Shown: positions 8,298-15,689 of the stretch, piece after piece
Numbering within the stretch: position 1 is the first letter of the stretch
How the letters are laid out: the number at the start of each line of letters is the position of its first letter
Origin: JALSNL01 sp036479585
GTDB lineage: Bacteria > Bacteroidota > Ignavibacteria > Ignavibacteriales > Melioribacteraceae
Direction of reading: 5' to 3'
Assembly (NCBI GenBank): GCA_965224785.1
Contig: OZ245062.1
Span: 2,294,001 to 2,358,000, forward strand
DNA length: 64,000 nt
Position numbers and translations under genes: made by a program
The notes under the pieces: model-generated
Told to the model about the DNA's origin: nothing
Database searches by the model: none
What the model saw: the letters and a program-made list of their open reading frames with translations, nothing else

Positions 8298-8572
8298 TTA
8301 TATCTTTCCTCAATTTCCACATCATCTATTATTGCTGAAACTACTGCATCTATTGGAGCATCCTTTGTTATTTCAGTCATTCTCGAGGCTGAACCATAAG
8401 TAAGTAAAACGAAATTTCCTTCTCCAGCTTGTACTGCATCAACAGCAACATGATAAGAGTTCAATGGTTTTCCATCGTGAGTAACCTCTTTACAAAGTAG
8501 CAATTTTTTGCCCACAAGATTTTCATCTTTTTGAGTTGCTACTATTGTACCAATAACTTTTGCAAATATCAT
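8294..8572 (-). CDS. BMC-P shell vertex protein (EutN/CcmL family)
   Basis: A 92-residue pentameric shell protein with the typical MIFAKVIGTIVATQKDENLVGKKLLL start, the QAGEGNFVLLTYGSASR loop and the DAVVSAIIDDVEI end. It is the first of three consecutive BMC-P genes, 3 bp downstream of the BMC-H gene at 8576 and overlapping the next BMC-P gene by 4 bp. Three vertex paralogs in one block resemble the PVM-type loci of Planctomycetes. Confidence 0.95.
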   Translation of the reverse strand: MIFAKVIGTIVATQKDENLVGKKLLLCKEVTHDGKPLNSYHVAVDAVQAGEGNFVLLTYGSASRMTEITKDAPIDAVVSAIIDDVEIEERYK

Positions 8573-8575
8573 ATT

Positions 8576-8851
8576 TTACCTTTCAAAACTTTCTGCCAGT
8601 TCATCTATTGGTCTTGGTATTACTAGTTCAGAAACTACTTCACCAATTTGCGAAGCTGCTTGAACACCAGCATCAATACCAGCACGAACTGCTGCAACAT
8701 CACCTTCAATTACAAATGAAACAAAACCACTACCTACCATTCTCCATTCAACAAGTTCAACACTTGCGGCTTTAATAGCTGCATCAGCACCTTGTACAAG
8801 TGGAGCAAAACCTTTTGTTTCTATAATTCCAATTGCGTTTGTTATTTTCAT
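8576..8851 (-). CDS. BMC-H shell hexamer protein
   Basis: A 91-residue single-domain shell protein (Pf00936 fold) that tiles the flat facets. The N-terminal ITNAIGIIETKGFAPLVQGADAAIKAA matches the canonical BMC-H opening. The pore loop reads GSGF (within VGSGFVSFVIEGD), which differs from the two other hexamers of this operon (GGGK and GGGY). It lies between the aldehyde dehydrogenase gene, across a 240-bp repeat-containing gap, and the three BMC-P genes. The different pore residue suggests a different permeability, perhaps for metabolites; the assignment is inferred. Confidence 0.96.
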   Translation of the reverse strand: MKITNAIGIIETKGFAPLVQGADAAIKAASVELVEWRMVGSGFVSFVIEGDVAAVRAGIDAGVQAASQIGEVVSELVIPRPIDELAESFER

Positions 8852-8906
8852 AATAAGAATTCCTATTTTTAATATTTTATTCCCATCAAAAATCGTAAAT
8901 CATCAG

Positions 8907-9039
8907 TCTGCTATCGTCAATCGTTTTATATTTTAAGGAAATATCATTTCAGAATACTGATATTTTCTTAATATACTTTTCTGTAAATAATTTTACATCA
9001 TAAATAACTAATCAACATTCTGCAATCATCAATCGTTTT
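8907..9039. repeat. Imperfect direct repeats between BMC-H and aldehyde dehydrogenase genes
   Basis: TCTGCTATCGTCAATCGTTT (8907-8926) is repeated as TCTGCAATCATCAATCGTTT (9019-9038), with two differences. The rest of this 240-bp gap (8852-9091) is AT-rich filler with further AATCGTAAATC-like fragments. No gene is present. The gap splits the operon and could hold an internal promoter, but no clear one is seen. Confidence 0.5.
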
Positions 9040-9091
9040 TTGATTTGCGATTGGAAATTTATGATTTCAGATTTTTGATGTGTTTTTGCAC

Positions 9092-10519
9092 CTATACAAA
9101 CCTAAAAGCTCCATGCGTCATTATTCTTCTCTTACGAGAAAAATCTTTTGGTGTACAAATTCCCTCTCCGGTTGGAGTTGCAATTGTATGAGAAAAATAT
9201 CCTTCTCCTAAGTCGCCTCCATCTCCACGCAAAGTACCACCATTTATAGTATGAACATCACAATCAAGAATTCTTGTGTAATAAGTTGCTCGTTCCATAT
9301 CTTTTGTAAATATACTTGCTGTATGTTTGAAACCGTGCTCAGCTTTTAATGCCGCAGATACTCCATCTTCAAAGTTTCTAACTTTAACAATCGGAATGCA
9401 CGGAGCCATCTGTTCAGCTATAACAAAAGGATGTTCACAATTAGTCTCTCCAAACAATAGAGGAACATTATCCGAGATATCCATTCCAAGAGCATTTGCT
9501 AATACACTTGCATTACGTCCAACAAAGTCTCTACTAATTACCCAATGTCTGCCATTTTTATCTAATGCTTTTTCTGCCATTTGATTCATCTGTTCTTTTG
9601 ATAGTTTAACATTCCCAGCTTGTTCCATCTCTTTCATAAACAATTCGAATACAGATTCAACCACAAATATTTCTTTTTCTGCAATACATAAAATATTGTT
9701 ATCATAACCGGCACTTAATGTAATCTCTTCAGCTGCTAATTTTAGATCAGCAGTTTCATCAATGAGAGCGGGCGGATTGCCAGGGCCGGCAGCAATTACT
9801 TTCTTCGGATATTTCATTGCAAGATCAACCATAAAAGGTCCGCCTGTTACAGAAAGTAGTTCAACATTTTTATGTTCAAACAAAGCTTTTGCTGTTTCAA
9901 GAGTTGGCTCTTTTATGCAAGTAACCAAATTATTTGGAGCTCCTACTTTTACCATATACTGATTTGCAAGTTGAATAACTTTTGCATTAACTTTTTTAGC
10001 TGATGGATGCGGATTGAATGCAATAGTATTTCCGGCAGCAAGTTGAATGATAATATTGTTAATCATTGTTGGTCCGGGATGTGTACTTGGTGTAATATTT
10101 CCAATTACTCCAAAAGGTGCAAACTCATCAATTGCCAATCCATTTTTACCTGACCAAGATTCTGGTTGAAGGTATTCTATACCAGGGCTGTTCTCTGCAG
10201 CATTTATAAACTTTGCAATTTTATGTTCCACTCGTCCCATCTTGGTTTCTTCAATTGTCATTAGCGCAAGTTCATCTTTATGGTCTATGGACATTTGCCT
10301 AACAGCATCAATAAACTTTTTTCTACATTGCATACTTCGTTCTTTGTATTCGATGAACGCAAGATGAGCTGCATCAGCAGTATCATTCATATCATCAAAC
10401 ACGCCCCAATCGCCATTGTTGGAATGTTGAGTTGAATTACCAGTAGCATCAATTCTACTTACTACATTCTGTACAACTTTACTTACTATTTCTTGCAGTT
10501 CTTTTTCTGAAATATTCAC
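9092..10519 (-). CDS. CoA-acylating aldehyde dehydrogenase, BMC-targeted (PduP/EutE-like)
   Basis: Oxidises an aldehyde, here probably lactaldehyde, to acyl-CoA with NAD+ and CoA inside the microcompartment. The 475-residue protein has the aldehyde dehydrogenase fold, with GNITPSTHPGPTMINN (about 140-155), VTGGPFMV (about 224-231) and a probable catalytic Cys278 in DNNILCIAEKE. Residues 4-22 (SEKELQEIVSKVVQNVVSR) form an amphipathic helix followed by a polar linker (about 24-38). This is the classic N-terminal encapsulation peptide. The GAF nucleotide-loop region and glycine motifs look intact. It is flanked by BMC-H genes on both sides and is the signature enzyme of the locus. Confidence 0.95.
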   Translation of the reverse strand: MNISEKELQEIVSKVVQNVVSRIDATGNSTQHSNNGDWGVFDDMNDTADAAHLAFIEYKERSMQCRKKFIDAVRQMSIDHKDELALMTIEETKMGRVEHKIAKFINAAENSPGIEYLQPESWSGKNGLAIDEFAPFGVIGNITPSTHPGPTMINNIIIQLAAGNTIAFNPHPSAKKVNAKVIQLANQYMVKVGAPNNLVTCIKEPTLETAKALFEHKNVELLSVTGGPFMVDLAMKYPKKVIAAGPGNPPALIDETADLKLAAEEITLSAGYDNNILCIAEKEIFVVESVFELFMKEMEQAGNVKLSKEQMNQMAEKALDKNGRHWVISRDFVGRNASVLANALGMDISDNVPLLFGETNCEHPFVIAEQMAPCIPIVKVRNFEDGVSAALKAEHGFKHTASIFTKDMERATYYTRILDCDVHTINGGTLRGDGGDLGEGYFSHTIATPTGEGICTPKDFSRKRRIMTHGAFRFV

Positions 10520-10534
10520 AGTTTATAAATATCC

Positions 10535-10825
10535 TTAATTATTTTTATTCATTGCTTCAATTGGTAGTTTCTCAGCCAACTTATTTGCCGGTCTTGGAAT
10601 AATAACATGAGCTTCCACATTACCAATTCTTGATGCTGCTTGAACACCGGCATCCACAGCAGCTTTAACTGCAGCAACATCTCCTCTAATAATTACATTC
10701 ACTTTTCCACCACCAACTTTTAACCATTTACCAAGACTAACATTCGCAGATTTTACTGCTGCATCTGCTGCTTGCATAGCCGGAGTAAACCCTAAAGTTT
10801 CTATAATTCCTAAAGCATCATTCAT
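10535..10825 (-). CDS. BMC-H shell hexamer protein
   Basis: A facet-forming shell protein. The ATG at 10825 is preferred: it starts the canonical MNDALGIIETLGFTPAMQAADAAVKSA and is preceded by AAGGTAAAAATT. A longer reading would overlap the upstream gene by 50 bp and add 20 residues unlike the family. The pore loop is GGGK (VGGGKVNVIIRGD), giving a positively charged residue near the pore. It lies 11 bp after the BMC-H gene at 10836 and 15 bp before the aldehyde dehydrogenase gene. The C-terminus carries an extra LPIEAMNKNN tail. Confidence 0.95.
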   Translation of the reverse strand: MNDALGIIETLGFTPAMQAADAAVKSANVSLGKWLKVGGGKVNVIIRGDVAAVKAAVDAGVQAASRIGNVEAHVIIPRPANKLAEKLPIEAMNKNN

Positions 10826-10835
10826 AATTTTTACC

Positions 10836-11114
10836 TTATTTTTTTTGTCCCATTTGCTCAAAAACTTCTTCGTGAGCAGAAGCAATAATATTTGTACAAA
10901 CTAATTCTCCTACTCTTGCTGCTGCCTCTGCTCCAGCTTCTACAGATGCTTTAACAGCTCCCACTTCTCCTCTAACTATTGATGTAACATATCCACCACC
11001 AATTTCTACACGCTGAACGTATTCAACATTTGCTGCTTTTAACATAGCATCAATTGCTTGTATAGTTCCAGTATTACCGCGAGTTTCAACAAATCCTAAT
11101 GCTGCTCCAGCCAT
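10836..11114 (-). CDS. BMC-H shell hexamer protein
   Basis: A 92-residue shell facet protein with the opening AGAALGFVETRGNTGTIQAIDAMLKAA. The pore loop is GGGY (IGGGYVTSIVRGE). It is the most divergent of the three BMC-H paralogs; for example the C-terminus is ASAHEEVFEQMGQKK instead of the RP[I/A]xxLAE motif shared by the other two. It lies between the small protein at 11126 and the BMC-H at 10535, with short gaps typical of one operon. Confidence 0.95.
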   Translation of the reverse strand: MAGAALGFVETRGNTGTIQAIDAMLKAANVEYVQRVEIGGGYVTSIVRGEVGAVKASVEAGAEAAARVGELVCTNIIASAHEEVFEQMGQKK

Positions 11115-11125
11115 AATTTATCCTT

Positions 11126-11431
11126 CTAATTTATTTTCGTTATTTTAATTTTTCTTTGTCTAATTAAATCAAATGCACTTGGTGTAATAATAGTTTTTTT
11201 GGGGATTTCAATTTCTTCAATATCCAATGCAATTTCTAAGATATCAACTTCAGTTAACAATTGAGTTTTATATTTACTCTTTTCAATTTTTAACCTTCGT
11301 TTAGAAGTTTCTGATTTTTGAGTACTACAATTATTACTTAGTAGTTCTTCATCAACTTGGATTCCTCTTATACTCAATTCAAGAATAACTTCTCTTACAA
11401 CTAAAGCAACTATTTCTTCAATCGAAATCAA
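11126..11431 (-). CDS. Small BMC-associated protein with encapsulation-peptide-like N-terminus; function unknown
   Basis: A 101-residue protein, not assigned to an enzyme. Translation probably starts at a TTG (11429-11431), with GGAG at the very end of the preceding BMC-P gene as ribosome-binding site. Residues 2-20 (ISIEEIVALVVREVILELS) have the hydrophobic spacing of an encapsulation peptide. A polar linker follows (about 25-55), then a compact C-terminal segment (about 58-101) with IPKKTIITPSAFDLIRQRKI. The TP-x-A-x-[D/E]-L pattern resembles a short motif near the N-terminus of EutT-like proteins. It is too short to be PduL or a kinase. It may be a cargo adaptor or scaffold. Confidence 0.7.
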   Translation of the reverse strand: MISIEEIVALVVREVILELSIRGIQVDEELLSNNCSTQKSETSKRRLKIEKSKYKTQLLTEVDILEIALDIEEIEIPKKTIITPSAFDLIRQRKIKITKIN

Positions 11432-11436
11432 TTCTA

Positions 11437-11736
11437 TTATTCTCCAATTCCCTTTTTATAAAATGTACTACTGCTAGATGAAATTGAATCAACAATTCCA
11501 ACAATAGAATTATCCGTACAAACATCTTTAGTTAACTTAGTTAATCTTGCAGAAGATGATGAGCATAACATAACCACATCACCAGGCCCAGCACTAACAG
11601 TATCAGTACAAACAGCTGATTTGCCAATTGATTGTAGTTTCTCATCCAAGTAATCAACCACCAATAATTTTAATCCAATAAGATTCTTTTCTTTTTGAAC
11701 TGCTACTACGTTACCTATAACTTTACCTAATTGCAT
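11437..11736 (-). CDS. BMC-P shell vertex protein (EutN/CcmL family), fourth paralog
   Basis: A 99-residue pentameric shell protein at the promoter-proximal end of the operon, 29 bp after the DeoR-type gene. It has the family opening MQLGKVIGNVVAVQKEKNLIG, the SAGPGDVVMLCSSSSARLTK loop, and a Ser-rich C-terminal extension (SISSSSSTFYKKGIGE) missing from the other three paralogs. It is separated from them by about 3 kb, which suggests a distinct vertex role. It is 5 bp upstream of the small protein gene, so the two are probably co-translated. Confidence 0.94.
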   Translation of the reverse strand: MQLGKVIGNVVAVQKEKNLIGLKLLVVDYLDEKLQSIGKSAVCTDTVSAGPGDVVMLCSSSSARLTKLTKDVCTDNSIVGIVDSISSSSSTFYKKGIGE

Positions 11737-11765
11737 TCTTATTTTTCAAATTATTAGAAGAATTA

Positions 11766-12533
11766 TTAAACTGTGTGAACATCAACTCCAACTGCTTTAA
11801 TTTTTTTTATTATTTTTTTCGGTGCTGAACTATCTGTTATAATTTTAGAAATATTTTTTAGCTTTGCATAAGTCGCTAGTCCATTTTGTGAGAACTTACT
11901 TCCATCAATTAAAACAATCACTTCTTTTGCTTTTTTTATAATTATTTTTTTTAATTCTATTTCAAGAAGATGTGAATCTGTTAAACCCTTCTCAATAGAT
12001 ACTCCCCATGCACCAAGAAAGACTTTATTGATATTTAGATTTCGAAAAAACTCACTTGTTGGTAATCCGGTAATCGATCCAGAAACACTTCTCAAATAAC
12101 CACTTGGCATAAGTACATTTATATTTGAGCAACTCATCAACTCAATAGCTGTCCAAATTCCAGTTGGGATAACTGTTAATTCTTTTAGCTCATCCCTATC
12201 TCGTAAAGCTTTAGCCATTGCCAATACTGTTGTACTAGAATCAAGTAAAATCGAATCCATAGAATTTACAAATTGTGCTGCGTACTTTCCAATCTTTATT
12301 TTATTTTCTAAGTTTTGATTCTTTCTAATTTGAAAAGAATACTCTTGTCTAACTCTTTCTTCAAGTAGCCTTGCCCCACCATGAGTTCTTAAAACTTTTC
12401 CATCCTCTGCAAGATTTGTTAAGTCAGCTCTAATTGTAACTTCGGAAACGGATAGTTTTTCACTTAACTCTGTAACCGAAATATTTTCTTCTGTTACTAA
12501 AATATCTAGTATTTTTTTTTGTCTATCTAGCAT
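11766..12533 (-). CDS. DeoR/GlpR-family transcriptional repressor of the BMC operon
   Basis: Cytoplasmic regulator of about 255 residues. The N-terminal winged helix is typical (RQKKILDILVTEENISVTELSEKLSVSEVTIRADL, then GKVLRTHGGA). The C-terminal effector domain carries the DeoR sugar-phosphate-binding pattern (SILLDSSTT, LTVIPTG, FLGAWGVSIEKGLTD). The ATG at 12533 is chosen over a TTG one codon upstream. It is the first gene of the BMC operon. Two 14-bp direct repeats 21 bp apart lie 42-76 bp upstream, which fits autoregulation. A phosphorylated deoxy-sugar or dihydroxyacetone phosphate is a plausible inducer; this is not shown by the sequence. Confidence 0.94.
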   Translation of the reverse strand: MLDRQKKILDILVTEENISVTELSEKLSVSEVTIRADLTNLAEDGKVLRTHGGARLLEERVRQEYSFQIRKNQNLENKIKIGKYAAQFVNSMDSILLDSSTTVLAMAKALRDRDELKELTVIPTGIWTAIELMSCSNINVLMPSGYLRSVSGSITGLPTSEFFRNLNINKVFLGAWGVSIEKGLTDSHLLEIELKKIIIKKAKEVIVLIDGSKFSQNGLATYAKLKNISKIITDSSAPKKIIKKIKAVGVDVHTV

Positions 12534-12559
12534 CAATAACTTAATAAATTATAGGTACA

Positions 12560-12567
12560 CAAATATA
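12560..12567 (-). promoter_or_regulatory. Candidate -7 promoter box of the BMC operon
   Basis: The minus strand reads TATATTTG, matching the Bacteroidota-type TAnnTTTG -7 box. It is 27 bp upstream of the DeoR-type start codon. No clear TTTG -33 box is seen. The DeoR-type repeats occupy the region just upstream. Confidence 0.4.
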
Positions 12568-12574
12568 CTCATAT

Positions 12575-12609
12575 TTACGTTTATTTTCAGAATAATTACG
12601 TTTACTTTC
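12575..12609 (-). promoter_or_regulatory. Candidate DeoR-type operator (two direct repeats)
   Basis: On the minus strand GAAAGTAAACGTAA (12596-12609) and GAAAATAAACGTAA (12575-12588) match at 13 of 14 bases. They are spaced 21 bp centre to centre, two helical turns. Tandem direct repeats with a GAAA-N-TAAACG pattern suit DeoR/GlpR-family sites. They sit between the LacI-type stop and the DeoR-type start, upstream of the whole BMC operon. Confidence 0.6.
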
Positions 12610-12623
12610 GTTTCAAATATCTT

Positions 12624-13673
12624 TTAAATTTTTTCAATTAATATATGTTCATTAACTGATGGATTATGGTAGATTAGTCGTGAATCAATTTTTAGATGTT
12701 TTGGTTTGGATTTTCTATCCTTATTTTTTAATCTTTCAATTAGTATTTCAACAGCTTTCTTCCCTATTTCATAAGGTGCCTGATCTATTGTAACAAATGG
12801 AACTCCAAGACGATGAACAATATTATTATCGCCAAACTCTCCCAAATACATATCTTTAGGGATTGAAATATTTTCATCCGCTAGCACCTTGCCTACTAAA
12901 TATGCAATTTGACCACCAGCACAAACAATTGCATCTATTTTCTTTTTTGATTTTAATAATTTTCTAATCTGCTCATTTACTTTCTCATGTTCAATTTCAA
13001 CATTAATTTTAACAACTAGTTTTTCGTCAAATTTTAAGTTGAAATCTTTGAGTGCTTTTTTATAACCTTTGTATCTTTCACTAGCAACTGATAGACTTCC
13101 AATTGCACCAACAAAAGCAATTCCTTTTTTACCATTATTTATAAAATGTTTAACCATACTGTAGGAAGCCTTGATATCATTGGTTGAAACAGTATCAGTT
13201 TCGATACCATCGCATTTTCTATCCATACTAACAAAGGGAACACCTCGCTCCATTAGCCTCTTTTTTATACTGCTATTTTTATTTCCGGGAACAGAGTCTA
13301 TACAAACTCCATCCACCTGAAGCATAGAAAGAAACTCTAAGTTCTTCTTTTCAATTTCATGATCTTCGTTATTCATTAGTATTATTGTTTCGTATCCATT
13401 TTTTCTTGCTGTATCATTTATGGCATGTACCATAAAACCAAAAAAAGATTCACTTAATACTGGTACAATTACTCCAATTATATTACTGTTTTTATTAACT
13501 AAAGTTCTAGCCATAAAGTTTGGTTGATATCCTAATTCATCTGCAAGAGCTTTGACTTTTTTAATTGTTGCTTTGGAAATATCAGAACTGTCTCTTAATG
13601 CTTTAGAAATTGTTGCGGGAGTTAATCCGATTTGTTGAGCTAATGTTTTTAACGTTACAGTTTTATTTTTCAT
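12624..13673 (-). CDS. LacI-family transcriptional regulator
   Basis: Sugar-responsive regulator of about 349 residues. The N-terminal helix-turn-helix (TVTLKTLAQQIGLTPATISKALRDSSDIS) and hinge (YQPNFMARTLVNKNSNIIGVIVP) are canonical, followed by a periplasmic-binding-protein-like core (for example VDGVCIDSVP, IAFVGAIGSLSVASERYKGY, VTIDQAPYEIGKKAVEIL). The ATG at 13671-13673 is chosen because a longer reading adds 32 residues translated from a hairpin repeat. It is transcribed towards the BMC operon but followed by that operon's own control region. A palindromic AAACGTTT in the leader of the nearby TBDR is a possible target. The effector is unknown. Confidence 0.93.
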   Translation of the reverse strand: MKNKTVTLKTLAQQIGLTPATISKALRDSSDISKATIKKVKALADELGYQPNFMARTLVNKNSNIIGVIVPVLSESFFGFMVHAINDTARKNGYETIILMNNEDHEIEKKNLEFLSMLQVDGVCIDSVPGNKNSSIKKRLMERGVPFVSMDRKCDGIETDTVSTNDIKASYSMVKHFINNGKKGIAFVGAIGSLSVASERYKGYKKALKDFNLKFDEKLVVKINVEIEHEKVNEQIRKLLKSKKKIDAIVCAGGQIAYLVGKVLADENISIPKDMYLGEFGDNNIVHRLGVPFVTIDQAPYEIGKKAVEILIERLKNKDRKSKPKHLKIDSRLIYHNPSVNEHILIEKI

Positions 13674-13701
13674 AGGTATGTACAATGCTAAAAGATGTAT
13701 T

Positions 13702-13760
13702 GTAGATTGCTTGCAATATGCTTTAAGATAAACAGAGTGCAAGCAATCTATTCTACAATT
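13702..13760. repeat. Hairpin repeat upstream of the LacI-type gene
   Basis: AGATTGCTTGCA (13706-13717) pairs perfectly with TGCAAGCAATCT (13740-13751). Outer TTGT/ACAA arms are offset by a small bulge. The loop is 22 nt. It looks like a dispersed palindromic element in the LacI-type leader rather than coding sequence, and it has no T-run. Confidence 0.6.
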
Positions 13761-13806
13761 TAATTTCACAACATAAAGGTGTTTTACAAAAAATCAATAT
13801 ACAAAA

Positions 13807-13839
13807 AAGGCACTTCACTATTTTCAAGTGAAGTGCCTT
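13807..13839 (-). terminator. Rho-independent terminator of the beta-helix protein gene
   Basis: AAGGCACTTCAC (13807-13818) and GTGAAGTGCCTT (13828-13839) form a perfect 12-bp stem with a 9-nt loop. On the minus strand the stem runs into TTTTTTGT. It lies 27 bp after the stop codon of the T9SS beta-helix protein gene, so it ends the TBDR/beta-helix transcript before the LacI-type gene. Confidence 0.85.
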
Positions 13840-13865
13840 ATTAAATAAATTAGCTAAAATTTATT

Positions 13866-15689
13866 TTATTTAAGCAATAGCATTTTTCTTGTTTGAACAA
13901 AATTGCCACTTGTTAAAGTATAGAAATAAATTCCACTTGTTAATTGAGTTGCATCAAAATTAACATTGTATGATCCAGAAGCTAATTCTTTGTTTAACAA
14001 ATCAGCAACTTCTTCACCCAATACATTAAACACTTTTAGAGAAACCATTCCGTTAGTTGGAATAGCAAACTCAATGTTTGTTGTTGGGTTAAATGGATTT
14101 GGATAGTTTTGTTCAATGCTATATTTATCAACTATAACATTATCTATTTTTTCAACTCCAACTATGTTTGGCCACCAATTCAAATCACCTAAAGGCAAAC
14201 CATCAGTTCCAGCAGTTTGCAAGGCTGTATTAGAATACGAAAGATCAAATTCTAAAGGCCAAGTGAAAGCTAGATAATCAGCAACATTATGGAATTTAAC
14301 AGGACTACCAACTGTACCACCAGATCTTTCTGTTCTGATATTCGCACAATTTTGTGCTAATAGTTCATCAGTATTATTTAGATTTGCAAAACCAGGATCT
14401 ACATTAGTAGTATTTTCATCAACAAAATATTGAAAACCTTCATGACTTTGAGCAACTACTGCAGAATCAACTATATGTAAAGTATCAAATCCTGCTGGCG
14501 GATCAACAATGTTTCCAGCTGAATCTGCCCATGTAAATATTTTAAGATCATAAGCCCAAGCATCTGTATTACTATTAAACATTGCAGCATTATAATCGTT
14601 CATCCAAGGAGTTGGTGTTATTGTAGGATCATTAACTTGGTAATTTTTAACTGGAGCTGTATAGAACCAGTTGTTATTTTTTAATTCCCAAACAAATTCA
14701 CCTTCAGTTAGTTTTCCATCACCATTTGGATCATAATTTGCACGTACGCCGCCAGGACCAAATAAAGAATCTACTTTTTGCATATTCATTTGTACTTCTG
14801 CATAATTCATTAATCCTTTTGGACCTTGATCAAAGTGTCTTTGAATTTCCTGATCATCATCACCAAAAGCATGAGTGTTTACAAAAAGATTATTTGTATA
14901 TTTTTTAATTACATACCCATGGCTATTAATTGGATGAACCATAGAGTTAACAAAAGTACAATGATCTATCTCTGCATAAAAAGCTTCAGAGCTACCATCT
15001 CCACCATTAACTGCAAAAGCACCAAAATTGAAATATGTTGTATTCTTAACAATTATTGAATCCATATTAGCACTTGCAAAAACGGCACCATTCCAATCTG
15101 CACCTGAAGGCGCACCAATATTTTTAAAGATACAATCATTTATTTTATAAACATTGTTACCACCATTATCCAAAAACATTCCCCACCAAGTGTATGGAGT
15201 TTCAAAAATACATCCTTCAAAGTTTATTTTTTTTCCACTACCTTTCACTTCGTGGATAATCCAGGAAATAGGACCGGTACCATCCAAATTACTGCCAAAA
15301 ATCCAAAGATTTTTGAAAGTAGCATTATCAAAAATGTGCCATAAATTACCAACTGCACCACCATCTGCTTTAAGACCTGCACGAACAATAGGTGGTCTAT
15401 TTGCATCATCTGGTTTATCTGCAACAAGTACAAGCGGAAAATCTAACTGAAGAATTTCAGTAAGAATATATTGTGCACCACGTTGTAATTTATAAACTTT
15501 ATGTACTCTATCTCCACTTGTAGTTGTATCATTTTTTATTGCTTCATTCAAAGCACCAAGTGCTTGCCCTGCAGCATTTAATGGGCCAATTAATAATGTG
15601 TCCCCTTTTGATTCCAATTGTGCAAACATTACACTACTGCTTAATAATAATAGTGTTAGGATTGCTGAAATCGTTAACATTTTTTTCAT
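13866..15689 (-). CDS. Secreted right-handed beta-helix protein with T9SS sorting domain
   Basis: A 607-residue exported protein. A signal peptide (1-23, ending VMFAQ) is followed by a region (about 60-300) rich in repeated N-x-x-F/I-x-N turns (FKNLWIFGSN, INFEGCIFETP, INDCIFKNIG, IDHCTFVNSM, YTNNLFVNT), typical of pectate-lyase-like parallel beta-helices. An EF-hand-like DPNGDGKLTEGEF lies near 320. The C-terminus (about 525-607) is a type A T9SS tail beginning QNYPNPFNPTTNIEF and ending RKMLLLK. It follows the TBDR by 298 bp on the same strand. It may bind or cleave polysaccharide at the cell surface, standing where a SusD-like protein would be expected. No catalytic residues are recognised. 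Confidence 0.85.
   Translation of the reverse strand: MKKMLTISAILTLLLLSSSVMFAQLESKGDTLLIGPLNAAGQALGALNEAIKNDTTTSGDRVHKVYKLQRGAQYILTEILQLDFPLVLVADKPDDANRPPIVRAGLKADGGAVGNLWHIFDNATFKNLWIFGSNLDGTGPISWIIHEVKGSGKKINFEGCIFETPYTWWGMFLDNGGNNVYKINDCIFKNIGAPSGADWNGAVFASANMDSIIVKNTTYFNFGAFAVNGGDGSSEAFYAEIDHCTFVNSMVHPINSHGYVIKKYTNNLFVNTHAFGDDDQEIQRHFDQGPKGLMNYAEVQMNMQKVDSLFGPGGVRANYDPNGDGKLTEGEFVWELKNNNWFYTAPVKNYQVNDPTITPTPWMNDYNAAMFNSNTDAWAYDLKIFTWADSAGNIVDPPAGFDTLHIVDSAVVAQSHEGFQYFVDENTTNVDPGFANLNNTDELLAQNCANIRTERSGGTVGSPVKFHNVADYLAFTWPLEFDLSYSNTALQTAGTDGLPLGDLNWWPNIVGVEKIDNVIVDKYSIEQNYPNPFNPTTNIEFAIPTNGMVSLKVFNVLGEEVADLLNKELASGSYNVNFDATQLTSGIYFYTLTSGNFVQTRKMLLLK

Noticed and set aside
8852..9091. CRISPR-like array from the spaced TCTGC...ATCGTTTT repeats
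   Set aside because: Only two imperfect copies 112 bp apart, with no regular spacers and no cas genes.
11126..11431. Small BMC-operon protein as the missing PduL phosphotransacylase
   Set aside because: PduL has two beta-barrel domains and about 200 residues with conserved metal-binding His; this protein has 101 residues and none of those motifs.
13674..13769. Longer N-terminus for the LacI-type regulator
   Set aside because: The extra 32 residues are translated from a hairpin repeat and precede a canonical LacI N-terminus at 13673.
13866..15689. Beta-helix T9SS protein as a pectate lyase
   Set aside because: Beta-helix turns are visible, but the calcium-binding Asp and catalytic Arg arrangement of pectate lyases was not found.
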